Positions 26,972 to 35,658 of a stretch of DNA of 64,000 nucleotides are shown here, piece by piece; the first letter of the stretch is position 1; each line of letters opens with the position of its first letter. Source of the DNA: Hyphomicrobiales bacterium (GTDB lineage Bacteria > Pseudomonadota > Alphaproteobacteria > Rhizobiales > Rhizobiaceae). The notes below the pieces were generated by a model. The model searched no databases. It saw only the letters and a program-made list of their open reading frames with translations, and was not told the DNA's origin. The translations under genes and the position numbers were made by a program. Location: positions 182,339-246,338 of the forward strand of contig UEIF01000021.1 of the NCBI GenBank assembly GCA_900468805.1, in the 5' to 3' direction.

Positions 26972-28027
26972 TCACTTCCCCGCGGGTTTGACGGCGGCAC
27001 AGACGGGGGCGTGTTTCTCCACCATCTGCTCGAGAAGGCGCATCTGCGGACGCTCCGGCGCATCGCGCGGCTGCACGTTGAAAGGTTCTGTCGCCGGCCA
27101 CCATTCGCCTGCTGCCCAATAGGAGAAGCCGAACCAGACGTCGCTGTTGTCGGACATCGTGGTGAGCATCGTCTTCAGCCCGTCGAGGCAATCCGCATTC
27201 GCTGAAGCACCGAATTCACCGAGAAAGCCACGCTTGCTGTTCTTTTTCAGCCAGGCGGTCACATTGGTGACGGCATCGGTCGCGGCCTTTGAACCCTCGC
27301 ATGTATCGTGCGTTCCGGAGGAATCCACATCGAGATACTGGTGGAATTCATAGGCATAAAAATCGAGCGGATCGCGCACGCCGAGCATGACGGTTCCATT
27401 CGCGCCGCCGATCACATCGCTTTCCCAGCTTGCCGCCCCGCTCCAAGCCGTGCCCGGAACGAGGATGAGATTGCGGGCGCCGACTGCCCGAATGCCACGG
27501 ATTGCGGCATTGGCGGCTTTCAGCCAGTCGGTCGCGGGAATGTCGTGCGGCTCATTCATCAGTCCGAAGAGCACGCCGTCCTGATTGGCAAACTCGACGG
27601 AAAGCCGAGCCCAGAAATCGGCAAAAGCCGTATTCGTCGCCGGCGGCTCGCCGACCTGTTCCTTGTCGTAGTAGCCGAAATTGTGCGGATCGAGCAGCAC
27701 GCTCATCTTGTGCTTGCGAACCAGTGCCACAGTATCTTTCAGCCGCTGCAGTTCGTCATCGTCAAGCCGTGCGCCAAGTGTCGGCTGCAGGCGCTCCCAG
27801 CGGAAGGGCAGACGGATGACCGTCATGCCCTTCTTGGCAAAATAACCTATCGTTTCTTCCGTCGGGTAGGTGTAGTTCGTGCCGTAGATGCCGCCGCGCT
27901 CGCCATACTCGCCGCCGGAAAGATTGACGCCGTAGTAGCAGAGCGGCCCGCTCGTCGCATGGACGGTAGACGAAATGGTCATGACGGCGGCAAGCAGCAG
28001 CCTCTGCAGCAGTCTTTTCCGTCTCAT
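26972..28027 (-). CDS. Secreted glycoside hydrolase family 5 protein
   Basis: Probable endoglucanase-type hydrolase, exported to the periplasm or outside, that may trim the polysaccharide made by its neighbours. The 351-residue product has a signal peptide (RRKRLLQRLLLAAVMTISSTVHA) and a GH5 domain with the acid/base Glu in GLMNEPHD and the nucleophile Glu in GFLGEFGA. Both catalytic residues are present. The ATG at 28027 is preceded by AGGA. It is divergent from the chain-length gene. Confidence 0.88.
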   Translation of the reverse strand: MRRKRLLQRLLLAAVMTISSTVHATSGPLCYYGVNLSGGEYGERGGIYGTNYTYPTEETIGYFAKKGMTVIRLPFRWERLQPTLGARLDDDELQRLKDTVALVRKHKMSVLLDPHNFGYYDKEQVGEPPATNTAFADFWARLSVEFANQDGVLFGLMNEPHDIPATDWLKAANAAIRGIRAVGARNLILVPGTAWSGAASWESDVIGGANGTVMLGVRDPLDFYAYEFHQYLDVDSSGTHDTCEGSKAATDAVTNVTAWLKKNSKRGFLGEFGASANADCLDGLKTMLTTMSDNSDVWFGFSYWAAGEWWPATEPFNVQPRDAPERPQMRLLEQMVEKHAPVCAAVKPAGK

Positions 28028-28080
28028 GGGCCATCCTCGTGGGTCGCGGCAGGTCGCCACGTGGCTTCGATGCCGGTATC

Positions 28081-28096
28081 TTAACGGTCCGTTAGC
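28081..28096. promoter_or_regulatory. CtrA-like palindrome in divergent exopolysaccharide promoter
   Basis: TTAACGGTCCGTTAGC: TTAA, seven bases, TTAG, C. This differs from the CtrA consensus TTAA-N7-TTAAC by one base, and TAACGG-T-CCGTTA is also a perfect 13-base palindrome. It lies between the GH5 gene (minus) and the chain-length gene (plus), about 55 and 60 bases from the two starts. It may be a CtrA site or another dimer's operator. Confidence 0.35.
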
Positions 28097-28157
28097 TAAG
28101 AATTTCTAAAGTCGCTCTGTCTCGGCCACGCTTTCTCGCCGGGCGGATGCGGTGTGT

Positions 28158-29780
28158 ATGAACCAGTATGACAGGAACAGGGTAAGCCGCCTGCCTGCCT
28201 GGCGCAGTTTTGAGTCGTCTCAGCCTGCGCCTGAAGGAACCCGTGCGCGCAGTCCGATCATCCGGCCGACCGATTTCGTTCCTCCGCCGCCCCCCGAACC
28301 CGAGCCTCTTCCGGCTCGTCCGGTAGTGTCGGAACGCCACGCTTCCGAGCCGGCGCCCGCGCCTTCGTCCCGCGCTATTCCCCCGGTCAGAGAAACGCCC
28401 GAACCCCCGGCCGAAGGGGCGTCAGCCGTTGCCGGACCACTTCTCGATATCAGATCCGCCGTTGGCGCCGTCTGGAGCAGGCGCCTGATCGTTGCCTGCC
28501 TTTGTTTGCTCGGTGCTGCCGCCGGCGCGGTAATCGCGCCCCGCATTCAGCAGAAATTCACAGCAGTTGCTGCCCTCTATTTCGATCCGCGCCAGATCGG
28601 CCTTGCCGATAGCGGTTCGCAGAATTCGACCGTGTCGCCGGAAATGGTTTCGACGCTGATCGACAGCCAGGTCCAGATACTGACCTCAGGCAATGTGCTG
28701 CGCCGCGTAGCCAACGCACTGAAACTCGATCAGGACCCGGAATTCACCGGCGGCAGGACGGATGACGCCGCCGTTATCGGCGCCCTTCAGAAAGCCCTGC
28801 TGATCACGCGTGAGAACAACACCTACGTCGTCTCGCTTGCGGCGACGACCCACGATCCGGAAAAGTCGGCAAAGCTCGCAAACCAGGTCGTCACCTCCTT
28901 CATGCAGGAGGAAAGCAGCGCCTCGACCGGCATCTACGAGACCACGTCGTCGACACTCGACGGCCGCCTCGACGATCTGCGCCAGAAAGTGCAGCAGGCG
29001 GAGCAGGCAGTGGAGACCTTCCGCGCAGACAACGACATGGCGGCGACCGAGGGCAATCTGATCTCCGACCAGCGCCTTTCATCCTTGAATACGCTGCTCG
29101 TCAACTCCCAGGAAAAGACCATTCAGGCCAAGGCCCGCGCCGATGCCGCCGCAAATCTGCGGGTCGAGGATGTCGTCGCCGGCAGCCAGGCGGATGGCGC
29201 CACGGGCACATCGCCGCTCGTCAGCCTGCGCCAGCAATATTCCGCGCAGGCGGCCGTTGTCGGCAGCCTGCAGAGCCAGATGGGTGCCCGCCACCCGCGC
29301 CTTCAGGCCGCCCGCTCTTCGCTCGGCAGTATTGGGGCGGAAATCAAGGACGAGTTGCAGCGGGTCGCGACCTCGGCAAGGGCCGACTATGAACAGGCCA
29401 AGAAGGCCGAAGACGATATCGCCAAGGAACTGGCGGTCCAGAAGGCTCTTCAGGCTACGACGTCGGACAAGCAGGTGCAGCTGAACGAGCTGCAGCGCAA
29501 GGCGACCGCCGCCCGTGAACTTTACGAGGCAGTGCTCAAACGCTCCGGCGAGACCAGCGAACAGCAGAACCTCAACCAGAGCAATATCCGCGTCGTTTCC
29601 CCTGCAGAAGTTCCAGTCAAGGCGGATGGACCGAGCAAGAAAATCATCATCGTCGCGGGCATCATCGGCGGCCTGCTCGCCGGTTTTGCTGTCGGTGCCG
29701 GTTTTGCGATCCTCGCCGGCCTCTTCTCTCATCCCGTCATCAGAGGTTATTTCCGCAAGCCCACCCGCGCTTCCGCTTGA
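28158..29780 (+). CDS. Wzz/GumC-type polysaccharide chain-length protein
   Basis: Inner-membrane polysaccharide co-polymerase that controls chain length and export. The 540-residue product has a proline-rich cytoplasmic N-terminus (VPPPPPEPEPLPARP), a first helix near residues 110-130, a long periplasmic region with coiled coils (about 260-460) and a closing helix (IIIVAGIIGGLLAGFAVGAGFAILAGLF, split by its Gly repeats). There is no BY-kinase domain at the C-terminus, so a kinase, if any, is encoded elsewhere. The start is taken at ATG 28158 rather than the GTG two codons before it. Confidence 0.87.
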   Translation: MNQYDRNRVSRLPAWRSFESSQPAPEGTRARSPIIRPTDFVPPPPPEPEPLPARPVVSERHASEPAPAPSSRAIPPVRETPEPPAEGASAVAGPLLDIRSAVGAVWSRRLIVACLCLLGAAAGAVIAPRIQQKFTAVAALYFDPRQIGLADSGSQNSTVSPEMVSTLIDSQVQILTSGNVLRRVANALKLDQDPEFTGGRTDDAAVIGALQKALLITRENNTYVVSLAATTHDPEKSAKLANQVVTSFMQEESSASTGIYETTSSTLDGRLDDLRQKVQQAEQAVETFRADNDMAATEGNLISDQRLSSLNTLLVNSQEKTIQAKARADAAANLRVEDVVAGSQADGATGTSPLVSLRQQYSAQAAVVGSLQSQMGARHPRLQAARSSLGSIGAEIKDELQRVATSARADYEQAKKAEDDIAKELAVQKALQATTSDKQVQLNELQRKATAARELYEAVLKRSGETSEQQNLNQSNIRVVSPAEVPVKADGPSKKIIIVAGIIGGLLAGFAVGAGFAILAGLFSHPVIRGYFRKPTRASA

Positions 29781-29849
29781 TGGCGGCCTCCAATCTTCCT
29801 ACATCCTGAAAGTGGGCATCGAACGGAAGATGCCGTGAAAGAGGTTGTC

Positions 29850-30176
29850 ATGCGGTTGGTTGCCGTTCTCCTGCTGTGGCTTGTTGTCGGCACTTCGGCC
29901 ACACCCGCCTTTGCCATCGACTGGCAGAATTCCGGCAGGCAGGCCGTGCAGCCGCTTTACCCCTACAAGGATCTTCCGGGCGTGAAGGCCCAGCCGGACA
30001 AGAAGGTGGAAGAGTCCTACGCGTGCCACACCGAAACCGTGCAGATCCGCCGCCGCCACGACGAGATCTTCCGCTCCGGCGGCATGCCGACCCTGATGTA
30101 TGTTTGCGAGCGCGACGGTGTCGTCTCGATGGACAGCCGCGTGCCGCTGCGCGGCCATTACCAGCCGGTGCGGTAA
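29850..30176 (+). CDS. Exported hypothetical protein with two cysteines
   Basis: Function not recognised. The 108-residue product has a signal peptide (MRLVAVLLLWLVVGTSATPA, cut near AFA/I) and a short mature part with two Cys (SYACHTETV and LMYVCERDG) that could form a disulfide. AGAGG before the ATG at 29850 supports this start over the GTG at 29835. It follows the chain-length gene by 69 bases on the same strand, so a role in the same exopolysaccharide system is possible but unproven. Confidence 0.72.
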   Translation: MRLVAVLLLWLVVGTSATPAFAIDWQNSGRQAVQPLYPYKDLPGVKAQPDKKVEESYACHTETVQIRRRHDEIFRSGGMPTLMYVCERDGVVSMDSRVPLRGHYQPVR

Positions 30177-30230
30177 AAGCCGGAAGCGGATACTGCTGAC
30201 GGACCTAACCTGAAGTCATCTATCCAGCCG

Positions 30231-30923
30231 TCAGACAGCCGCGAGCGAGATCTTGTCGATCCGGCCACCGATCTGGGCTCCGATATAGAGGTTCTCGTAG
30301 CATTTCGCCGGAAAACCTGTCTGCCGCATATGAAATGCCGTCCGGTCGATGTCGTAATCGACCCGGTGCAGATCGATAACATCGCCAGCGAGCGTGGCGA
30401 AGGCCGCACGCGGGTCGCCGTCGCGCGGTTGTCCGACAGCGCCTGGATTGCAGAAGCGCTTCCCGCCCAGTTTCAGCAATGCCTGGACATGGGTGTGGCC
30501 CGCAAAGAGGATCGATGCGTCGTCCGGAAGATCAGCGGGTCCGATCTGATAGAGATATTGGTCGATAGGGTCCCGCATGCCGCCGTGGTAGAAATGGATC
30601 GGACCGTCGGCAATGAAACTCTTCGAAGTCGCCAGCCAGGAGACCTGCTCCGGCGAAATAATCGTTCTCTGATAATCGGTGATATCCGAAACCAGTTTCG
30701 AACGCGGGCATCCCTCGCCGCTGACGATGTAGTGGTCGTGGTTTCCCAGAATATTGACGATCCCGCGGGCACGCAGCAGATCGATACATTCGCCCGGCTG
30801 AGCGTAGTAACCCACGACATCGCCGAGCGATATGATCCGGCGGCAGCCGAGCGCATCGATGCGCTCCAGCACGGCCTCGAGGGCCGGCAGGTTACCGTGA
30901 ATATCTGAAATGATCGCGATCAT
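30231..30923 (-). CDS. Calcineurin-like metallophosphoesterase
   Basis: Dinuclear-metal phosphoesterase, 230 residues. All metal motifs are present: ISDIHGN, LGDVVGY, LGNHDHY and AGHTHVQ, with CNPGAVGQPRDGDPR near the end, as in the YfcE/MPP-type family. Its ATG overlaps the ATP-grasp stop (ATGA). It is the last gene of the surface-sugar cluster; it might remove a phosphate from a nucleotide-sugar by-product or intermediate, but the substrate cannot be read. Confidence 0.88.
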   Translation of the reverse strand: MIAIISDIHGNLPALEAVLERIDALGCRRIISLGDVVGYYAQPGECIDLLRARGIVNILGNHDHYIVSGEGCPRSKLVSDITDYQRTIISPEQVSWLATSKSFIADGPIHFYHGGMRDPIDQYLYQIGPADLPDDASILFAGHTHVQALLKLGGKRFCNPGAVGQPRDGDPRAAFATLAGDVIDLHRVDYDIDRTAFHMRQTGFPAKCYENLYIGAQIGGRIDKISLAAV

Positions 30924-31897
30924 GTCACCACATAATCTTCATAGTAGCGCCAGCCGCGGCCCGGGCGGACCTCCGGTGCTGCGGGCCGCTTGGCCCAAAG
31001 AAAGAGCTCTACGGCCATGAGGGCTTCATTGTAGCCGAAGGCGGCGCGCAAGGACGTACTGCTGGAGAACCGAGGATTGATTTCGAGAAGATAAGGGATC
31101 TCGCCATCCATGCGGAATTGATAGTTTGTCGGTCCTAATGGCTTGAAAAGACCGGCGATCGTCTCGACCGCCTTGGCCAGCACCGGATGCTCGACGACTT
31201 CGGCATATTGCGTATTGCCGGCGACGGACAGCTTGCGACGGAAGATGATCGGCGGCAGACTGGTGCCGTCGCCGAAGCCGAAGGCGCCGACGGTAAATTC
31301 AGTGTCGTCGCTGCCGATGAATTTCTGGATGAGAAAATCGTCGGTGCTTTTCCGGCTCCAATAGGCAAAGTCATGCTCGTCCCGAAGAACGGCGATGCCG
31401 CGCGATCCGTTTCCGCGCCGCGGTTTCAAAAGTAAAGGGGGCGCGCCAAGGCGATCGATCGCATCGTGCCAGTCTGCAGTAAGGCAACCAGGTATAGCCG
31501 GCAGGCCCAGGCGTTGCAGCGCTTCGCCGAAATTCCATTTGTCCTGCGCAAGTTCGATCAGATCGGGATTGTTCAGGATGACCCGAGCGTCTGTCTCTTG
31601 GGTAAGAGCCCGATTTCGGTTGAAGAACAGCACGTCCGACTCCAGCCCTGGAAATACCAGATCGACGTTTTCCCGGATCAGGAGATTTTTCCAGAAGTCG
31701 AAATAGTCGGGGCTTTCTTCGCTGCATGGCGGCTTAGCGAAGAAGTCGTCGCACCAGTAGGGACCGATACCGTGCGCATCCCGATCGACGCCGATGACCC
31801 GGACGGAGAGCCCGGATTTCCGGAGGGAGCTGGCAATTCCTTGCCCGATGATGGCGCCGACCGCAGTCACGACGACGGTGATGGGAGTTGTCTTCAT
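30920..31897 (-). CDS. ATP-grasp family ligase
   Basis: Predicted carboxylate-amine or carboxylate-thiol ligase that uses ATP, of the CarB-like ATP-grasp group. The 325-residue product has a Rossmann-like pre-domain (ITVVVTAVGAIIGQGIASSLRKSG), a nucleotide loop (LLLKPRRGNGSRGI) and the metal loop LLEINPRFSSSTSL. ATG 31897 is used here; a GTG at 31912 that overlaps the upstream stop (GTGA) is possible. Within a sugar cluster it may attach an amino acid or acyl group to an amino sugar. Confidence 0.8.
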   Translation of the reverse strand: MKTTPITVVVTAVGAIIGQGIASSLRKSGLSVRVIGVDRDAHGIGPYWCDDFFAKPPCSEESPDYFDFWKNLLIRENVDLVFPGLESDVLFFNRNRALTQETDARVILNNPDLIELAQDKWNFGEALQRLGLPAIPGCLTADWHDAIDRLGAPPLLLKPRRGNGSRGIAVLRDEHDFAYWSRKSTDDFLIQKFIGSDDTEFTVGAFGFGDGTSLPPIIFRRKLSVAGNTQYAEVVEHPVLAKAVETIAGLFKPLGPTNYQFRMDGEIPYLLEINPRFSSSTSLRAAFGYNEALMAVELFLWAKRPAAPEVRPGRGWRYYEDYVVT

Positions 31898-31908
31898 GCC
31901 TGCTGCCG

Positions 31909-32784
31909 TCACATTAGATCCATGGGGCCGAAGGCTTTCGCGGTCCCCGCATTCCGTATCATCTCAATGCCGTCTTTCATCGTGATCGAGGGCAACAAGT
32001 TCAGCTGGCTGAAAGCCTGTGCTCCATCGGGAAAGTTTATCTTACGGAACGGCGCTTTTTCCGGCGCGTCGATGACATTGCCGCCGAGACCGAACGTGTC
32101 GTAAGCGACCATAGCGATTTCATCCGATGTCATCGCTTCCGGATGGGAGATATTCAGTATGCCTCTAACCTCGGTATGACCGGCACGGATCATCAAGTCA
32201 GCGGCATCCCTGACATGAAGGAAGTTTCGGATGCCGAGCGACCGGGGCATGCGGATATTTTCGCCGCGCGAGGCATACGCGATGATCCGGCCGAACCATG
32301 GTTGATGGCTGCAGCAGCGTCCTGCCGCATCGTAGATCTGCGGAAGGTGCAGGCTGCAAAACCGAAACCCATGTTTTTGCGCCGCCCAGGCAAGGATTTG
32401 TTCGGCGAGACCTTTGGTGAGGGCATAGGATGTGAAATTGCCCGGATCCGAAGTCTCGTCGGAAAAGGCGGAGCCTGCATAAACCAAAGCGCCGGCGCCG
32501 AGTCCCCTGACCAGCCGTGCGACATCGATCGCACTGGCGGTATTGATGTCGAAATTCTGTCTGTGTCCCTTGTCACCGTCGTCGGCAAAACTTGCTGCGC
32601 AGTGAAAGACGATATCGGCCGAGAGCCCTTCCGGCACCTTGGCCTCGGAGACACCGAGATCAAGGACGATATCGTCCGCAGCCGATCGTCCCGCCGTCAG
32701 TGTCTTGATATCGAGCGCCCGCAGCCGCTCGATAATCTGGCTTCCCAGCATGGACCGCGGACCGATGACGACGGCTGTCGTCAT
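31909..32784 (-). CDS. NAD(P)-dependent sugar epimerase/reductase
   Basis: Extended short-chain dehydrogenase family, 291 residues. It has a nucleotide-binding turn with a loose Gly motif (GPRSMLGS) and the active-site pair Tyr-x-x-x-Lys in SYALTKGLAEQ. It is a candidate for the 4-keto reductase that finishes the CDP-deoxysugar. Its ATG overlaps the stop of the methyltransferase gene upstream (ATGA). A longer reading from 32982 would overlap that gene and is rejected. Confidence 0.82.
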   Translation of the reverse strand: MTTAVVIGPRSMLGSQIIERLRALDIKTLTAGRSAADDIVLDLGVSEAKVPEGLSADIVFHCAASFADDGDKGHRQNFDINTASAIDVARLVRGLGAGALVYAGSAFSDETSDPGNFTSYALTKGLAEQILAWAAQKHGFRFCSLHLPQIYDAAGRCCSHQPWFGRIIAYASRGENIRMPRSLGIRNFLHVRDAADLMIRAGHTEVRGILNISHPEAMTSDEIAMVAYDTFGLGGNVIDAPEKAPFRKINFPDGAQAFSQLNLLPSITMKDGIEMIRNAGTAKAFGPMDLM

Positions 32785-33512
32785 GCCGCTTCGGCTTCCA
32801 TCAGCAAAGCAACACAGAGATCGGGAAATTCGATGCCGACGCGCAGCATCGCTTCGAGATTTTCCTGGAAATCCGGCAGTGTCTGGAGAACACCGAGCGG
32901 AAGCGGCTTGAGATAGATGCCTTCCTGGTGGGTCACCGAATACCCGTGGCGTTCCAAGTCCTGCCGGAACGTATCGCGGCAATATTGCCTGCGGTGCCCA
33001 AGTGCCAGATCGTTCGCGTTCAGGCTGTAGATATCGTCGATCTTGCCGAGCTCGACCCCGAGTCTCCGGTTCATCGACTTCGCGTTCGGAACCGCGGCAA
33101 AGAGCTTGCCGCCCGGCTTCAGGAATTTTCTGAACCGCTCAAGAACCACGCCCGGATCTTCGACATGTTCGAGAACAAAGCCCATGACGATGACGTCGAA
33201 GCGTTCTTCCGTATCGAAGTCCTCGAAGTAGGAGAAAACAACCTCGCCGGAGAAGCCGGGGCTTTTCTCGTTGAAGAGATCGATGACGACCTGCGACCCT
33301 TCGATGATGACGTGGCGGTCGCAGGCAGCGTTGAAAATACCAGGCGTGTATCCATGCCCGATGCCCAATTCCAGCAGCGAACCGCAATGGCCGAAGCGCC
33401 TGATGATCCGCTCGGGATACCAGTTGAGGATGAGATCGTTCTCGATCGCCGTCGCACCGGTCGGACGATATTCTGACGTTACCGCATCGAGGTCTATGGC
33501 TGCTGCTGTCAT
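32781..33512 (-). CDS. Class I SAM-dependent methyltransferase
   Basis: Cytoplasmic methyltransferase of 243 residues. The SAM-binding motif is LLELGIGHGYTPG, followed by an acidic loop (VIIEGSQVVIDL) and VMGFVLEHVEDPG. It may be an O-methyltransferase for a sugar. It is preceded by a 131-base gap, the largest in this half of the cluster, so a second promoter may lie in front of it. Confidence 0.85.
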   Translation of the reverse strand: MTAAAIDLDAVTSEYRPTGATAIENDLILNWYPERIIRRFGHCGSLLELGIGHGYTPGIFNAACDRHVIIEGSQVVIDLFNEKSPGFSGEVVFSYFEDFDTEERFDVIVMGFVLEHVEDPGVVLERFRKFLKPGGKLFAAVPNAKSMNRRLGVELGKIDDIYSLNANDLALGHRRQYCRDTFRQDLERHGYSVTHQEGIYLKPLPLGVLQTLPDFQENLEAMLRVGIEFPDLCVALLMEAEAA

Positions 33513-33643
33513 TCTACAAATTCCTTCGAGTCGATGGTTCCTAAATGTACCAACATGGTGCCGTCGGCTCCGCAGTTGGCGATGACAATCGTCCGGCTCA
33601 TGACCTTTTATAATGCCCTCTGGCTTGCCGGTGGCTGTGCACG
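33513..33643. other. Gap inside the sugar cluster
   Basis: 131 bases between two methyltransferase genes on the minus strand. No ORF, hairpin or clear promoter was recognised. It breaks the chain of overlapping genes. Confidence 0.4.
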
Positions 33644-34801
33644 CTAGCCGTCGATCCAGACGAGATTCAATCCGGGACGATGCAGGCTCGGCTGCTGTGC
33701 GATGGCAGCCCTCGCTTTAAGGGGATTGAGCCCGACAAAAACCACGTCAATGTCCTCGGCGAGGTTCGCTGGTGCTATGACCGGTTTGCCGAAATGTTGG
33801 GCACCCTGGAGGTTGGGATTCTGGTCGAGGAAGACGCTGAGATCGACATCGTTTTCGATCCGACTGCAGATCCAGCTTCCATAAAAGCCGGAGCCGTAAA
33901 TTGCCGCGCGGCGACCGGCAAACTCTTTCGCTGCTTCGTCGAGACGGACGGCTGCTCGTTTCCAGAAAGCACAAATCTCCCTGGCCTTCTCGGTCGCCGT
34001 GGCGATCTCGGCCCTGTCCACAATCTGGGGAACAGAATCGTTGGCACGCTTCGCGACGACGAAGAATGCGCCGGGAAAAACCTCCCTGTCGATCGTATCG
34101 ACGCTGAAGCCGGCAAGGCTGAAGGCACGTTTCAGCGATGGGATACTGAAATGGTTGAGGTGATCGGCAACCGCCATGTCGCCTGGATTGGCGAAGACAT
34201 CGGGCATCGACAGGAGAAGACGCCCCTCGGGGGCAAGGAGATCATGCAGGACCTTGAGAAAGGCGACCGGCTCGGGCACATGTTCGATGACGAAATGGCT
34301 CATGATCGCCTGAAAGCGACCGACCCATTCGGCCGGTATCGTATAGGATGCCTGATCTTCCGGGGCGACCCATCCCTGCCATGCAGACTTGTAGTCGGCG
34401 CTGACGTCGAAGACGTGCGGCCGAAGATCCGGTCTTGCCTTGTGCATCTTACGCAAGGTCGTCGATTTCGCCGCGCCGTAGTCGAGGATCGCGGCGCCCT
34501 GCGGCAGGTCGAGCAGGTGCAGGCTCACGGCTGCCTGATGGTCGGTGCGGTAGATCGGCTGATTGTCTGCACCGATGGCGAAAATCTGGTCGTGATCGTC
34601 CGACTCCATCGATATCTGGTAGGACGTATCATAGAAGGCCTCGATATCGGGCAAATCGCCCGATTGCCCATGGCCGCATTCATCGCAAACGAAGGCGAGC
34701 GTCGGAATATCGACGAACGCCATGGTCGTTGTGAGCGCCGGCGCCGAAGCCTCGTATGCGGCTTCGGCGATATGCGACCCGCAGACGCGGCACGCTGTCA
34801 T
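33644..34801 (-). CDS. Zinc-ribbon class I methyltransferase, C-methyltransferase-like
   Basis: 385 residues. Two CxxC pairs at the N-terminus (Cys4/Cys7 and Cys39/Cys42) form a probable zinc site, then a methyltransferase core (ILDYGAAKSTTL) and a C-terminal Rossmann-like domain (AAIYGSGFYGSWICSRIE). This is the layout of NDP-hexose C-methyltransferases, but the catalytic YHEH seen in the second copy (40287-41522) is replaced by DHLNHFS. It may methylate O or N instead. The ATG at 34801 overlaps the PhyH stop? No: the PhyH gene lies downstream in coordinate but upstream in transcription, and its TGA overlaps this ATG as ATGA. Confidence 0.82.
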   Translation of the reverse strand: MTACRVCGSHIAEAAYEASAPALTTTMAFVDIPTLAFVCDECGHGQSGDLPDIEAFYDTSYQISMESDDHDQIFAIGADNQPIYRTDHQAAVSLHLLDLPQGAAILDYGAAKSTTLRKMHKARPDLRPHVFDVSADYKSAWQGWVAPEDQASYTIPAEWVGRFQAIMSHFVIEHVPEPVAFLKVLHDLLAPEGRLLLSMPDVFANPGDMAVADHLNHFSIPSLKRAFSLAGFSVDTIDREVFPGAFFVVAKRANDSVPQIVDRAEIATATEKAREICAFWKRAAVRLDEAAKEFAGRRAAIYGSGFYGSWICSRIENDVDLSVFLDQNPNLQGAQHFGKPVIAPANLAEDIDVVFVGLNPLKARAAIAQQPSLHRPGLNLVWIDG

Positions 34802-35658
34802 ATGGCGTTCTCCCCATCGGTCACCAGCTCCGGCAGGATCTTGCTGAAATCGACGCCAGCGGCGAAGGAACCGCACCAGCCGATGCGGACGCCGAGCGGT
34901 TCGGCAAAATTGAAATACCGGAACTGAATGCTCCATCGCGGCGTCTTCGAAACGTTATGCCCGCCCTGGTGCATGGTCAGGAAGTCCATCAGAATGAGGT
35001 CGCCCGGTTCGGGAAGCGGTGCGACGACGTCATATTTCGCCAGCCGTTCGTCGACCCGGTCCATGAAAAGCGCGTAGGCGCCGGTTTTTCCGAGCCCCGC
35101 GTCATCGCGATAGACGGGGATCAGCCCCTCGGCATGGGAACCTTCGGCGATCTGTACCGGACCCATGTCCGCCGTTACCGGCAGCAGCGGCGTCCAGAAG
35201 ACGATACCGTCGAGGCTTCTCAGCTGACCGGGAAATTCCTGATGCCATTGCGCGCGGAATTTCTCTTCGCCTGGGTTGTCGATGCGGATGCCGTAACCGC
35301 CGGCAGCAATGCCGGGAACGGAATCGGGCCGCAGTTTTTCGAAGACCGTCGTATTCTTCGCCTTGGTGACGAGCTGCATGAAGGCCGGAATCTGCTTCAC
35401 CGCATCATAGACTTCGCCGCCCCACGAACGGTTCTGCGCGATCAGCTTCGGATAGGCGATCGTCATGGCCTCGAGCGTGGTTCCGGTCGGAGCATCGACG
35501 CCGTACTTCCTGCAGAGGGCTTCGATGATCTTGCGGATACCTTCCTGGATAGGAGCGATATCGGTCGCCGGATCGTAGAAACCGCGGATGACGAGATAGC
35601 CTTTACTGTCGAATTCAGCGCGCAGGTTGTCTTTGAACGTTGGGATTGCGTCGGTCAT
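34798..35658 (-). CDS. Phytanoyl-CoA dioxygenase (PhyH) family protein
   Basis: Fe(II)/2-oxoglutarate-type oxygenase of 286 residues. Candidate iron ligands are the His and acidic residue in QWHQEFPG and the distal His in DFLTMHQGGHNVS, with Arg in RWSIQFRYFNF for 2-oxoglutarate. It could hydroxylate a sugar or acyl substituent. ATG 35658 overlaps the WbqC stop (ATGA). Confidence 0.84.
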   Translation of the reverse strand: MTDAIPTFKDNLRAEFDSKGYLVIRGFYDPATDIAPIQEGIRKIIEALCRKYGVDAPTGTTLEAMTIAYPKLIAQNRSWGGEVYDAVKQIPAFMQLVTKAKNTTVFEKLRPDSVPGIAAGGYGIRIDNPGEEKFRAQWHQEFPGQLRSLDGIVFWTPLLPVTADMGPVQIAEGSHAEGLIPVYRDDAGLGKTGAYALFMDRVDERLAKYDVVAPLPEPGDLILMDFLTMHQGGHNVSKTPRWSIQFRYFNFAEPLGVRIGWCGSFAAGVDFSKILPELVTDGENAI

